Of a stretch of 15,927 nucleotides of DNA, positions 7,471 through 15,735 are shown in pieces. The position numbers were made by a program, and so were the translations under genes. This DNA is from AAA164-E04 sp014239995. Lineage in GTDB: Bacteria > Verrucomicrobiota > Verrucomicrobiia > Limisphaerales > AAA164-E04. Below the pieces are notes generated by a model. It ran no database searches and was not told the origin of the DNA. It saw nothing but the letters and a program-made list of their open reading frames with translations. Location: positions 1-15,927 of the forward strand of contig JAQWLM010000088.1 of the NCBI GenBank assembly GCA_029247315.1, in the 5' to 3' direction. The stretch's first letter is position 1. Every line of letters starts with the position of its first letter.

Positions 7471-10353
7471 ATGAAACGGAATGCTATTGCCATGCCAGCG
7501 ATCCCTTGTTCGAGAGGTTTCTTCATTTCCCTGTCTGTTTTCATTGCAGTTCTTTCCCTTGAGACTCCCAGCGCGCAACCTGCGATCAAGGCTCCGGGAC
7601 ATGTCCCGACACCGTTGGGTTATCATGTATTTCAGGGTGCACGGGTGATTGTCTCGCCAACACTCAGCATGGACGACGCCGTGCTTGTCATTGCTGAAGG
7701 CAAGGTGGTCTCTATCTCGTCAAACCCAATTATCCCCGCGGGATCCCGCGTATGGGACATGAAAGGCCATACCATTTATCCGGGATTCATCGATCCCTAT
7801 TGTCTGGTGTCCAGGGATGGATCCCCGGCATCTCCGACACGCACAAGCGACCATACCCAGGCTCACCACAGGGCCACAGGGGATTGGGATTTTTTCGGAT
7901 CACCCGGGGGCAAGGATGATCCTGGCAGTCAGGGCCCCGGTGCGTCCCTGACCTCGATCAGCCCCGAGTATAAGGTCCTGGATGATTGGCATCTCAACAG
8001 TGATTTACGCAAGGAATGGCGGGAACAGGGCTTTACCGCTGTGCATTTGAGTCCTTCCAAGGGCATCATACGTGGCACCGGAGCCGTGGTTCTCACTGCA
8101 GAGGATACCCCAAACGCACTCGTCCAGCACACCGGACGTTTCCAGCATATCGCTTTTGACAGCAGAACGTCTGCACCTGATGCGTTTCCCCGATCCCTGA
8201 TGGGCGTCATCAGTGCTATTCGACAAACCTTCATCGATACACAGGACTATCACCGCCCCAGAAAAGGTGGGACAAATCACACATACCACCCCTCACTGGA
8301 ATCCCTGAAACTTTTACTTCAAGGCACCCAAAGCGCGCTGATCGAGCCGGGGAGCGTGCTGATGGCAACACGTGCCTCGAGGATCGCTGATGAGTTTGGC
8401 ATACGGTATACACTGGTAGCCTCCGGACAGGAATGGCGGCGACCTGACCTTATCAAGCAGATACGAGCCCCGTTCATCGTACCAGTGAACTTCCCGGAAT
8501 TACCTGAAATGCCGGGGGAGGCAGATTGGGATGCCATCGACCTGGATCTCCTCCGGACCTGGGATTGGGCTCCAGAGAATCCTGCGATGCTTGTTTCCCA
8601 TGGAAGACGTGTCGCTCTGACCCTGCACGCGCTCCTCGACCGAAAGCAGTTTCGCAAGAAACTCAAGCAGGCTATCTCCAGAGGCTTGAGGGAAGAGGAC
8701 GCACTGGCGGCGCTGAGCACGATCCCTGCAGCGTTGTGTGGCCTATCAGACGTGATGGGCACACTGGAACCCGGCAAGCAGGCCAACTTCACGGTGATCA
8801 AGGGAACCAGTTATTTTACTCCCACAGATCCCGTTGAATCCACCTGGATCAAGGGTATACGCTACCCAAACGATGCGTATGTTGCTTCCGAAAAGCACTC
8901 AACCATAGACTCCTCCACACCAGATATCCACCAAGATGCACGCAGGGCCCGGTCACCACTGGATGATTTCCCAGAGCAACAGGGTCCTGATACCATCCTT
9001 GTTAAAAATGCCACCGTTTGGACATGTTCCCCCTCCGGCATTATGGATGGCGCCGACATCCTCATCCAGAATGCTCATATCCTTAAGGTCGGAAACAACT
9101 TGAGCTTGCCTGCGGGAGATCTTGGAACGTGTCTTGTGATTGACGCCGAGGGCAAGCATATCACCCCTGGCTTAATTGATGCCCATTCCCACAGCATGAT
9201 CATGGGTGGTATCAATGAGGGGACCCTACCGTCCTCCGCCATGGTACGCGTTGCTGATGTGATCAACTCGGAGACAGACAACCTTTACTACCAGTTGGCA
9301 GGCGGTCTGACAGTTGCCAACCTGCTGCATGGCTCCGCTAATCCCATCGGGGGTCAAAATGCAGTGATAAAATTACGATGGGGACAAGGTCCGGAGGGAC
9401 TGCTGTTCCGTGAAGCTCCAGGAGGCATCAAGTTTGCCCTGGGTGAAAATGTCAAGCAGTCCAACTCGGGTGATGACAAGACCACACGCTTCCCTCAAAC
9501 GCGCATGGGTGTCCCTGTTTTTTACGAGAACCGCTTTACGGCTGCGAAACAGTATCAGGAGGCATGGAAACATTTTCACAGAGGTGATGGAGAACGTCCG
9601 GATCGGGATCTGGAAATGGAGACCCTGACAGAGATTCTTGAGGGGAAACGGTGGATTCACTGTCACTCCTATCGTCAGGACGAGATCCTGGTTTTTCTTC
9701 GTGTCATGGAATCCTTTGGCATTCAGGTAGGCACCCTGCAACATGTCCTGGAAGGATACAAAATTGCCGATGAAATCGCCCGCCATGGCGCGGGCGCCTC
9801 CTGTTTCACCGACTGGTGGGCCTACAAATACGAGGTCATCGATGCCATTCCCTACGCAGGCAGCCTCATGCACGCGCGTGGTGCCCTGGTGTCCTTTAAC
9901 TCGGATGACAGCGATCTGGCCCGACGAATGCATCTTGAGGCAGCCAAGGCAGTCAAGTATGGCCAGACACCTCAGGAGGAGGCACTGAACTTTGTAACCC
10001 TCTATCCGGCCCAGCAACTTCGTATCGATCACCTGGTCGGCTCATTGGAAGAGGGTAAACAAGCTGATTTTGTTCTTTGGTCCAGCTCCCCTCTGGACTC
10101 CGGCACCACCTGCCTGGAGACGTGGATCGAGGGGGTCAAGTATTTCGACCGTCACCTCGACTCGAACCGCGGAAAGGTTCTTTCCCGGGAAAAAGCAAAT
10201 CTCCTTGCAAAGGTAAAGCAGGGCACTGCCTCCAAGAAAACATCCGAGCCTCAAAACATGAAAAGTGAAAAGGAAGCATCCAGATGGCGCCATTTTTTCC
10301 AGAGAGCACTCGAAAAGCAGGACGAGGGGCGTATCATTCACTGTGACGACTGA
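7471..10353 (+). CDS. Exported two-domain amidohydrolase, metal site only in C-half
   Basis: The product is 960 residues with an N-terminal signal peptide (hydrophobic about 17-30, then ETPSAQP). Two amidohydrolase-superfamily units follow. In unit 1 (about 50-470) the strand that should carry HxH reads FIDPYCLVS, with Tyr110 and Leu112 in place of the two His, so it is probably catalytically dead. It still has the usual end motif GTLEPGKQANFTVIKG. Unit 2 (about 508-930) keeps a full set of likely ligands: H572 and H574 in IDAHSHS, K654 in GGIKFALGENVK as the possible carboxylated Lys, H730/H732 in IHCHSYR, H758 in LQHVLEG, and Asp in SFNSDDSD (812-815). The tail (about 930-960) is charged. 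It probably hydrolyses an amide, peptide or cyclic bond in the periplasm; the substrate is unknown. The stop is 19 bp before the next gene, which encodes a related protein. The ribosome site is weak. Confidence 0.85.
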   Translation: MKRNAIAMPAIPCSRGFFISLSVFIAVLSLETPSAQPAIKAPGHVPTPLGYHVFQGARVIVSPTLSMDDAVLVIAEGKVVSISSNPIIPAGSRVWDMKGHTIYPGFIDPYCLVSRDGSPASPTRTSDHTQAHHRATGDWDFFGSPGGKDDPGSQGPGASLTSISPEYKVLDDWHLNSDLRKEWREQGFTAVHLSPSKGIIRGTGAVVLTAEDTPNALVQHTGRFQHIAFDSRTSAPDAFPRSLMGVISAIRQTFIDTQDYHRPRKGGTNHTYHPSLESLKLLLQGTQSALIEPGSVLMATRASRIADEFGIRYTLVASGQEWRRPDLIKQIRAPFIVPVNFPELPEMPGEADWDAIDLDLLRTWDWAPENPAMLVSHGRRVALTLHALLDRKQFRKKLKQAISRGLREEDALAALSTIPAALCGLSDVMGTLEPGKQANFTVIKGTSYFTPTDPVESTWIKGIRYPNDAYVASEKHSTIDSSTPDIHQDARRARSPLDDFPEQQGPDTILVKNATVWTCSPSGIMDGADILIQNAHILKVGNNLSLPAGDLGTCLVIDAEGKHITPGLIDAHSHSMIMGGINEGTLPSSAMVRVADVINSETDNLYYQLAGGLTVANLLHGSANPIGGQNAVIKLRWGQGPEGLLFREAPGGIKFALGENVKQSNSGDDKTTRFPQTRMGVPVFYENRFTAAKQYQEAWKHFHRGDGERPDRDLEMETLTEILEGKRWIHCHSYRQDEILVFLRVMESFGIQVGTLQHVLEGYKIADEIARHGAGASCFTDWWAYKYEVIDAIPYAGSLMHARGALVSFNSDDSDLARRMHLEAAKAVKYGQTPQEEALNFVTLYPAQQLRIDHLVGSLEEGKQADFVLWSSSPLDSGTTCLETWIEGVKYFDRHLDSNRGKVLSREKANLLAKVKQGTASKKTSEPQNMKSEKEASRWRHFFQRALEKQDEGRIIHCDD

Positions 10354-10372
10354 ACCAGAAAGGAAACGTTCC

Positions 10373-11734
10373 ATGAGGCATCCTTCAAACCCAATTCTCA
10401 CATCAGACATGCACCTGTCAGCACCTTTCAAATGGCCGGTTGCGCTACTGCTCCTGATGCTCTGCGCCTCCTTGCCTGCACATGCAGGTTCGGGAACCAT
10501 CCTGCTCAAGAATGCAACCATCCATACGGTGAACAAGGGCATCATCCAGAAAGGTTGCGTCTTGGTGGAGCATGGCAGGATTGCCCTGGTGGCTGAGGTC
10601 ATCAACATGCCCGTTGATGAAGTCGTGGACCTTTCCGGCAAACACCTTTACCCCGGGATGATCGCCCCGACCACGACGCTCGGTCTGGTGGAAATTAACG
10701 CGGTGCGTTCAACGCGCGACACGACCGAGGTCGGACAATGGACTCCTGAGGTCCTATCCTGGCGCGCCGTCAACCCTGGATCGGAACTGATTCCCGTGGC
10801 ACGTGCCAACGGGATTACCCACGCGCAACCCATTCCACTGGGTGGGACTGTCAGCGGGCAATCTTCGTTGATTCAACTCCATGGCTGGACGGTGGAGGAC
10901 TTGATGGTCCGTCCCTCCGTGGGGCTCCACCTCTTCTGGCCATCCATGTCCATCAATCACAGGCCCAAGGCATGGTCCCAAAAACCATCCGAGTGGAAAA
11001 CCCCCAAGGAGCAGGCAAAACAGAGGCGCCTGCGTATCCGCCGTATCAGCACATTCTACGATGATGCCAAGGCCTATGTGGCTCATCATGCTTCTTCAGA
11101 GACACCGGTAGAAATACCCAACTGGGCCGCCACACGTGCCTGGGTCAATGGCGAGATTCCCCTCTTCATTCATGCCAATGAAAAGCGCCAGATTGAATCG
11201 GCGGTCACATGGACGAGTGAACGCAAGCTCAGGATGGTCCTGGTGGGCGGCAGGGACGCATGGATGCTGGCCGAGCTGCTCGTCATGCATGAGATACCCG
11301 TCATCTATGAACACACCTTCACCTTACCTCAACGTGGAGCAGACCCCTATGATGTCCATTTTGCAGCCCCCAGCATTTTGAGCAAAGCCGGGGTACGTGT
11401 CATTTTCAGCGAAGGTTCGGATCGATTTGCAGCCTCTTCAGTTCGCAACCTTCCCTATGCGGCGGCACAGGCTGTGGCCTTTGGTTTACCCGAGGAAGAG
11501 GCACTCAAGGGACTGACCTTATACACCGCGGAAATCCTGGGCCTGGGATCGCAATTGGGATCCATTGAAACGGGCAAGGAAGCCTCCTTGATCGCACTCA
11601 ACGGAGAGCTTCTCGATATTCGAGCACAAGTCACCCATGTGTGGATTCAGGGACAATCAATTTCGATTGAAAGCCGTCACACCCGGCTTTATCGCAAGTA
11701 TCGGGACCGCCCCCGCATAAGCACCCCGGACTGA
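10373..11734 (+). CDS. Exported amidohydrolase-like protein without HxH motif
   Basis: The product is 453 residues from the chosen start, with a signal peptide (hydrophobic VALLLLMLCASLPAHA). It is built like an amidohydrolase: N-terminal sheet (TILLKNATIHTVNKGIIQKG), barrel, and closing sheet ending LGSIETGKEASLIALNGELL. The strand that normally reads DxHxH is MIAPTTTLGL (A98, T100, T102), so both first metal ligands are missing. IHANE near 266-270 and a possible Asp in SEGSD (350) remain, while the next expected His strand reads LVGGRDAW. It is therefore a likely pseudoenzyme or a partner of the protein upstream, whose N-terminal unit shows the same kind of loss. The start at 10373 is chosen because AAAGGA lies about 9 bases before it. 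An in-frame ATG at 10265 would overlap the upstream gene by 89 bp and put a long polar stretch before the signal peptide. The ATG at 10409 is a further alternative. Confidence 0.8.
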   Translation: MRHPSNPILTSDMHLSAPFKWPVALLLLMLCASLPAHAGSGTILLKNATIHTVNKGIIQKGCVLVEHGRIALVAEVINMPVDEVVDLSGKHLYPGMIAPTTTLGLVEINAVRSTRDTTEVGQWTPEVLSWRAVNPGSELIPVARANGITHAQPIPLGGTVSGQSSLIQLHGWTVEDLMVRPSVGLHLFWPSMSINHRPKAWSQKPSEWKTPKEQAKQRRLRIRRISTFYDDAKAYVAHHASSETPVEIPNWAATRAWVNGEIPLFIHANEKRQIESAVTWTSERKLRMVLVGGRDAWMLAELLVMHEIPVIYEHTFTLPQRGADPYDVHFAAPSILSKAGVRVIFSEGSDRFAASSVRNLPYAAAQAVAFGLPEEEALKGLTLYTAEILGLGSQLGSIETGKEASLIALNGELLDIRAQVTHVWIQGQSISIESRHTRLYRKYRDRPRISTPD

Positions 11735-11806
11735 GTCGCATGGTCCCAAAAGGGGTGAGGTGCGGGTCCCCCAGCATGCCAAGGAGGGGATCAGCTTCTT
11801 AAACGA

Positions 11807-12703
11807 TCAATCGCGTGCCTGGGCGACCAATTGCCTGGGGTGATTCCTGACCCATTGGACCTCCTCGGGCTTCAATGCCCGATTGAAACAGCTCACTTCG
11901 TCGATCAAGCCGATGTAGCTCAATCCCAGGTAGAGTCGAACCGATTCACTGGCGGGCCAGGTAAAGGTCTGTTTCCAGCCCTTGATCTCTCCCCTGGATG
12001 CACCATCCATGTAGAGACGTGCCACTCCATTTTTGTCTCCTGTGTTAAACGAAGCCCATGTAAAAAGGACATGTGTCCACTTTTCCCGACCAAAAGGAGG
12101 GGTCTTCACGGGCAATAATGGTCGTTTTTCTTCGGGAATATCCTTACCATCAGGGTTCCAGACCCGAACATCAGCAAAGGCTCCGAGCCTGAAATCCCTG
12201 GGATTTCCATCCTTGCTGAAATCCACAAAAAAGGCGGCATCATTCCAGGCGCGAGTGGTTAATTGCAGCGGGTCCGCATACCCGGGGGCCAGTTCGGTCT
12301 CAGGATCCAGTTTCATCCACAGGGAAATACTGCCTTCCCACTCTTGCCGATCATAGCGCACATTCCCCTCACCCTGGTAAAAAATCCATGGTGCGTTATT
12401 GGCGTTAAATCTCAGAGCACCACCTCCCTGGATACCCGAGTTTTTTTTCCACAAGGTCTGCCCTTGGGTGTGTAGTCCGCGTCGGATGGTCTCTTTGGGT
12501 TGCTTGGAGCTTATCGTGTAGAGACTGGGATTCCCCTTGGAAACATCGGCTTCTATACCTTTATCAAAGGAGGCATGAAAAGTCAGTGCCTCAAGCACCG
12601 ACCGCTCCGCAGATTGAGATTGGGACTGCAAGGCAAGGCCTGCAAGGCAGATCAGGGAACACGTAAAACCACGTTGAATCAGGGGCAGCACTTGGCTTTT
12701 CAT
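11807..12703 (-). CDS. Secreted LamG-like jellyroll protein
   Basis: The product is 298 residues with a signal peptide (Arg/Lys start, hydrophobic core FTCSLICLAGLAL, then QSQSQSAE). The rest is one concanavalin A-like/LamG fold. Marks are LTFHASFDKG near the N-terminus, GSISLWMKLDPE in the middle strands, WTHVLFTW, VARLYMDGASRGEIKGW, and the closing YIGLIDEVSCFNRALKPEEVQWV, the usual LamG ending (IDEV-x-x-x-NRAL-x-x-EE). Such domains bind sugars or other ligands or act as structural modules. No catalytic domain is attached, so its own function is unknown. In PVC genomes stand-alone proteins of this type are common beside glycan-use genes. It converges on the amidohydrolase pair and diverges from truA with only 46 bp between the starts. 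The ATG at 12703 is preferred over 12751, which would overlap the truA start and precede the signal peptide. AAAGGA lies about 13 bases upstream. Confidence 0.85.
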   Translation of the reverse strand: MKSQVLPLIQRGFTCSLICLAGLALQSQSQSAERSVLEALTFHASFDKGIEADVSKGNPSLYTISSKQPKETIRRGLHTQGQTLWKKNSGIQGGGALRFNANNAPWIFYQGEGNVRYDRQEWEGSISLWMKLDPETELAPGYADPLQLTTRAWNDAAFFVDFSKDGNPRDFRLGAFADVRVWNPDGKDIPEEKRPLLPVKTPPFGREKWTHVLFTWASFNTGDKNGVARLYMDGASRGEIKGWKQTFTWPASESVRLYLGLSYIGLIDEVSCFNRALKPEEVQWVRNHPRQLVAQARD

Positions 12704-12749
12704 GTGCTTTGTTTTATCCTTTGGAGCGCCGATTGAAAGCGCAAACCGC

Positions 12750-13514
12750 ATGGAACCGACTCATAGGACAATCAAGATCAAACTGACTATCGCCTATCAT
12801 GGAGCCCATTACAACGGCTGGCAAACCCAGAAAACCGGCACGGGCGTCCAGAGCCTGGTAGAAGCATGCCTCAAACGATTATTCCCAACCGCGGGTCCCC
12901 TGTGCGGTTCAAGCCGCACGGATACCGGCGTACACGCATTGGGAATGGTCGCCCATGTAAGTCTACCGACGCAGGCACGCGCCATGCAACCACGCAAGCT
13001 GCGCCTGGCCATGAACGCCCTTCTTCCCTCCGACATCCGGGTGGTTTCCGCCGCAAGGGTTCCATTGAAATTCCATGCACGCTACGATGCGAAGCGCAAG
13101 CAGTATCGCTATTTGATCTGGAACCATCCGGCAATGAACCCCCTGCTTGTCCCCCTGGCCTGGCATGTTCCCGTCGCACTGGATCTCAAGGCCATGCAGC
13201 AAGCTTCCTCGCATTTCCTGGGCACGCGCGACTTCAAATCCGTTGCCTCCAACCGGAACTACGCCTACGAGAGCACGACACGTACGCTCACACGCTGCGA
13301 TGTGCGTCGAAAGGGAGCTGCATTAAAAGTGGTGATTGAGGGGGATGGTTTTCTCTATAAAATGTGTCGAGGCATCGTTGGAACACTGGTCACCGTGGGC
13401 AAGGGAAAATGGGAACCGGAAACCATACCCTCCCTGCTCCTGGAGAGGAAGCGTTGCCTGACCGGCATGAATGCCCCTGCACATGGGCTCTCCCTGCAAA
13501 AGGTTTTTTACTGA
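12750..13514 (+). CDS. truA: tRNA pseudouridine(38-40) synthase
   Basis: The product is 254 residues, normal for TruA, which converts uridines 38-40 in the tRNA anticodon arm to pseudouridine. Visible marks are KLTIAYHGAHYNGWQTQKTG at the N-terminus, the catalytic-Asp motif SSRTDTGVHALG, FHARYDAKRKQYRYLIWNH, FLGTRDFKSVASN, and the C-terminal GDGFLYKMCRGIVGTLVTVG. All key elements are present. The frame is open further upstream, but the ATG at 12750 is chosen because the earlier one (12702) would add 16 unrelated residues and sit on the divergent LamG start. It is a cytosolic housekeeping gene between secreted-protein genes, and the only good phylogenetic marker here. Its last 7 bases overlap the end of the convergent esterase gene, so the two genes cannot have a terminator between them. 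Confidence 0.95.
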   Translation: MEPTHRTIKIKLTIAYHGAHYNGWQTQKTGTGVQSLVEACLKRLFPTAGPLCGSSRTDTGVHALGMVAHVSLPTQARAMQPRKLRLAMNALLPSDIRVVSAARVPLKFHARYDAKRKQYRYLIWNHPAMNPLLVPLAWHVPVALDLKAMQQASSHFLGTRDFKSVASNRNYAYESTTRTLTRCDVRRKGAALKVVIEGDGFLYKMCRGIVGTLVTVGKGKWEPETIPSLLLERKRCLTGMNAPAHGLSLQKVFY

Positions 13515-15520
13515 TCCGGAACCTTCAAGGTCAATCGACAGGCATCCTTCCCAAGACGTTCTCTCAATGCATGGGCATAGGTCATCAATGCCTCGGGACA
13601 ATGCATGAGCTGCACCTCAAAACGGCGCGACAGGGCTGCGAGGCTTTCGTCCAAGCGGGTTACCTTCATGATATTCAGGTAATCCGGTCCGTTCATGTGT
13701 GAGGCTGGTAATTTTGCCAAACGAAATTTCAGTCTGGATACCGCCAAAGTATCCTGTTCAAGCATCAGACCGGCGTAGAGGGCGTTCACAGCAAGATCAC
13801 CCTCAGCTTCAATCTCGAAAACGCGATCCTTGAGGGAGGGCTCGGCAAGCAGTGCCTTCATCGCATGGACAAGGTCAAACACGCGCATGCCGTCCAGGGT
13901 CTGGCCGACGAGCATGAAACGTCTTCGGATCTGGTTACGTTTATGTTCCTTCAAATCCCTGAAGGGAAAGGACGCGTCCCTTGTTGACACAATCACCAGG
14001 CCAGGGTCCCGAACCGTGTCTCCCCCCTCCATGACATCGTTCGTATCCCCGGCGGTAAAGGCAACGCGTATGGGCATGTCATCCAGCAAGTCCGGTGAGA
14101 TAAACCTAAGGGCCGTTTTCACGGAAGGCTGCGGGTGCAACCACTGGGTCTCGGTCAAACGGGGATCCAGGGCATATTGCGGGTCTTCCCGGGCAACAGA
14201 CAGTTCAGGCCAAGCGCCAAAGACCTCCCGGCGCAGGACAGCAGACAGGTGAACGACTTGACGGTCCCATGCCATGATCGAGGCAGGCACCTGGCCAGGG
14301 CGGGCACGGGGGACGAAGTGCTCATCGATCGAGGTCACCTTTTCATCGCCTGGCAATACATCAAAAACTTTCAGTTGAACCGGAGTAATTTCCTTGGTCG
14401 CGACGCCTTCTACAGGCTCTCGAATGTCCATAAGCCACCGCCGAAACCATCGAAAGGCGGGTACCTGAAGGTCCTGTGTATCTTTGTGGGGACCTTCGGT
14501 AATAAGGAGACCCAGACGGTCGCTCGCCCCCAGCAATGCATAGACTTTCCTTACCTGCGCATGCGTTCGCAAGACCCCATCGAGGGGAAAAATAGCATCC
14601 TTGTCGGAGTTGGCGATCAGCAGGGGTCGGGGCGCCACCAAGGCGGCAATCATCGGGTAATCCCATCGATAACGATTCACCATGAACATGCAATCGCAAT
14701 GCCCCTCCACCGCACCATCCAAGACGTAATTCCTCAAGTCCGTGATACCCGCAACCGGCACCACAACCTTGACACGCTCATCCAGAGCGGCGACCCACCA
14801 GGAGTAAACACCTCCGCCGGAACGTCCGGTGATCCCAAGCCGCTGTGCATCTACCTCGGAGCGGCTCTGCAAGTAGTCCAAGGCACGTATGCCGTTCCAG
14901 GCTTCGACGCCAGCCGGGGTATAGCCGCGGGAATTCCACCACCACCGATGGTAACGATAGGTACCATGATGCATCCCCTCAATCTCGCCTAGCTGGATAG
15001 TGTCAATGATCAGGCAAACAAAACCATGACGCGCAAACCAGATGCCGTGGTGCTGATATGCTGTCTTGTTACCGTAGCTGACACCTCCCTCCTTGGCATG
15101 GGCATGGCCACTGACGTATAGAATGGCCGGGAGCGGTTCAACGACATCCCTTGGAAGATAAAGGTTGCCGGTCACATAGAGTCCGGGCAAGGACTGGAAA
15201 TGAAGGTTCTCCACAACATAATCGCCCTTGTCCATGCGTTTGCTTACCACCGGAAGCATGGGCGTTCGACCCGGCATGGGATCCAGTCCCAGCATCTCCG
15301 CCAGCTGCCGTCTCAGCTCAGGTTGCTGGCCTTTCCAGTCACCAGGCGTGGATGCGTCCATGATGCCACGTGTGCGGGCCTCCAGCTGGCCTACCTCTTT
15401 TTCAAAGTAGGCACTTAGTTCACGATCAATCGAGCTATCTGCAGCAAAGGCGATTGTGAAAGGCCAGACCCAGAAACCCAGCCAACAGAGAGATATGGAA
15501 TACTTTCTTGTGGGTTGCAT
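13508..15520 (-). CDS. Secreted acetylxylan-esterase-type alpha/beta hydrolase
   Basis: The product is 670 residues with a signal peptide (WLGFWVWPFTIAFA, then ADSS). After a helical lead (about 30-85) comes an alpha/beta-hydrolase domain of the acetylxylan-esterase/Abhydrolase_7 type, to about 370. Marks are GLYVTGNLYLPRD near 113-125, ILYVSGHAHAKEGG near 133-146 (oxyanion region), IIDTIQLGE near 171-179, nucleophile S234 in TGRSGGGVYSWW, acid D306 or D308 in IANSDKDAIFP, and H345 in GPHKDTQDLQVPAFRWF. The triad order Ser-Asp-His is complete. A further 300-residue C-terminal part has no motif I can name, apart from a stretch (VHAMKALLAEPSLKDRVFEI) that looks like a helical regulatory or second hydrolase-like unit. 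It likely removes acyl groups from polysaccharide in the periplasm or outside the cell; the substrate is inferred. A sialidase-like gene diverges upstream, 180-215 bp away depending on its start, so both may share control. Confidence 0.85.
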   Translation of the reverse strand: MQPTRKYSISLCWLGFWVWPFTIAFAADSSIDRELSAYFEKEVGQLEARTRGIMDASTPGDWKGQQPELRRQLAEMLGLDPMPGRTPMLPVVSKRMDKGDYVVENLHFQSLPGLYVTGNLYLPRDVVEPLPAILYVSGHAHAKEGGVSYGNKTAYQHHGIWFARHGFVCLIIDTIQLGEIEGMHHGTYRYHRWWWNSRGYTPAGVEAWNGIRALDYLQSRSEVDAQRLGITGRSGGGVYSWWVAALDERVKVVVPVAGITDLRNYVLDGAVEGHCDCMFMVNRYRWDYPMIAALVAPRPLLIANSDKDAIFPLDGVLRTHAQVRKVYALLGASDRLGLLITEGPHKDTQDLQVPAFRWFRRWLMDIREPVEGVATKEITPVQLKVFDVLPGDEKVTSIDEHFVPRARPGQVPASIMAWDRQVVHLSAVLRREVFGAWPELSVAREDPQYALDPRLTETQWLHPQPSVKTALRFISPDLLDDMPIRVAFTAGDTNDVMEGGDTVRDPGLVIVSTRDASFPFRDLKEHKRNQIRRRFMLVGQTLDGMRVFDLVHAMKALLAEPSLKDRVFEIEAEGDLAVNALYAGLMLEQDTLAVSRLKFRLAKLPASHMNGPDYLNIMKVTRLDESLAALSRRFEVQLMHCPEALMTYAHALRERLGKDACRLTLKVPDQ

Positions 15521-15561
15521 ATGATCAAGGACATCACATTAACTGGCATGCCTGGCCTGAA

Positions 15562-15581
15562 GCAAGCGGTATCCGCCTTGC
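15562..15581. repeat. Imperfect palindrome between esterase and sialidase genes
   Basis: GCAAGCGG and CCGCCTTGC face each other across TAT with one bulged base, making an operator-like or hairpin-forming 20-mer. It lies about 40 bases before the esterase start and 120-170 bases before the sialidase start. A shared regulator site is possible; no T-run is present, so a terminator is unlikely. Confidence 0.3.
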
Positions 15582-15735
15582 ATCCCCTGCAGAAAATTCC
15601 ATGGAAGCACCGATGAGGAAGGCATTTCCTGAAACCTTCATAAGGTATGCAAAGGTTACCTAAAAAACTGTTCGAACGCCTTCGGAGCCGTAGAATAAAA
15701 GGATGGAAAGCATGGAAGAAAACCAGCAGGACGAC

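Noticed and set aside
9373..10032. Long minus-strand frame inside the two-domain amidohydrolase gene
   Set aside because: It lies opposite the best-conserved catalytic region, and its translation has no recognisable motif.
10265..10372. Longer N-terminus for the second amidohydrolase
   Set aside because: It would overlap the upstream gene by 89 bp and put a polar extension before the signal peptide; the ATG at 10373 has a ribosome site.
11735..11806. Terminator between the converging amidohydrolase and LamG genes
   Set aside because: GC-rich runs are present but no stable stem followed by T residues could be found.
14135..14992. 285-codon plus-strand frame opposite the esterase gene
   Set aside because: The minus strand here encodes the esterase nucleophile and acid motifs; the plus frame shows no family features.
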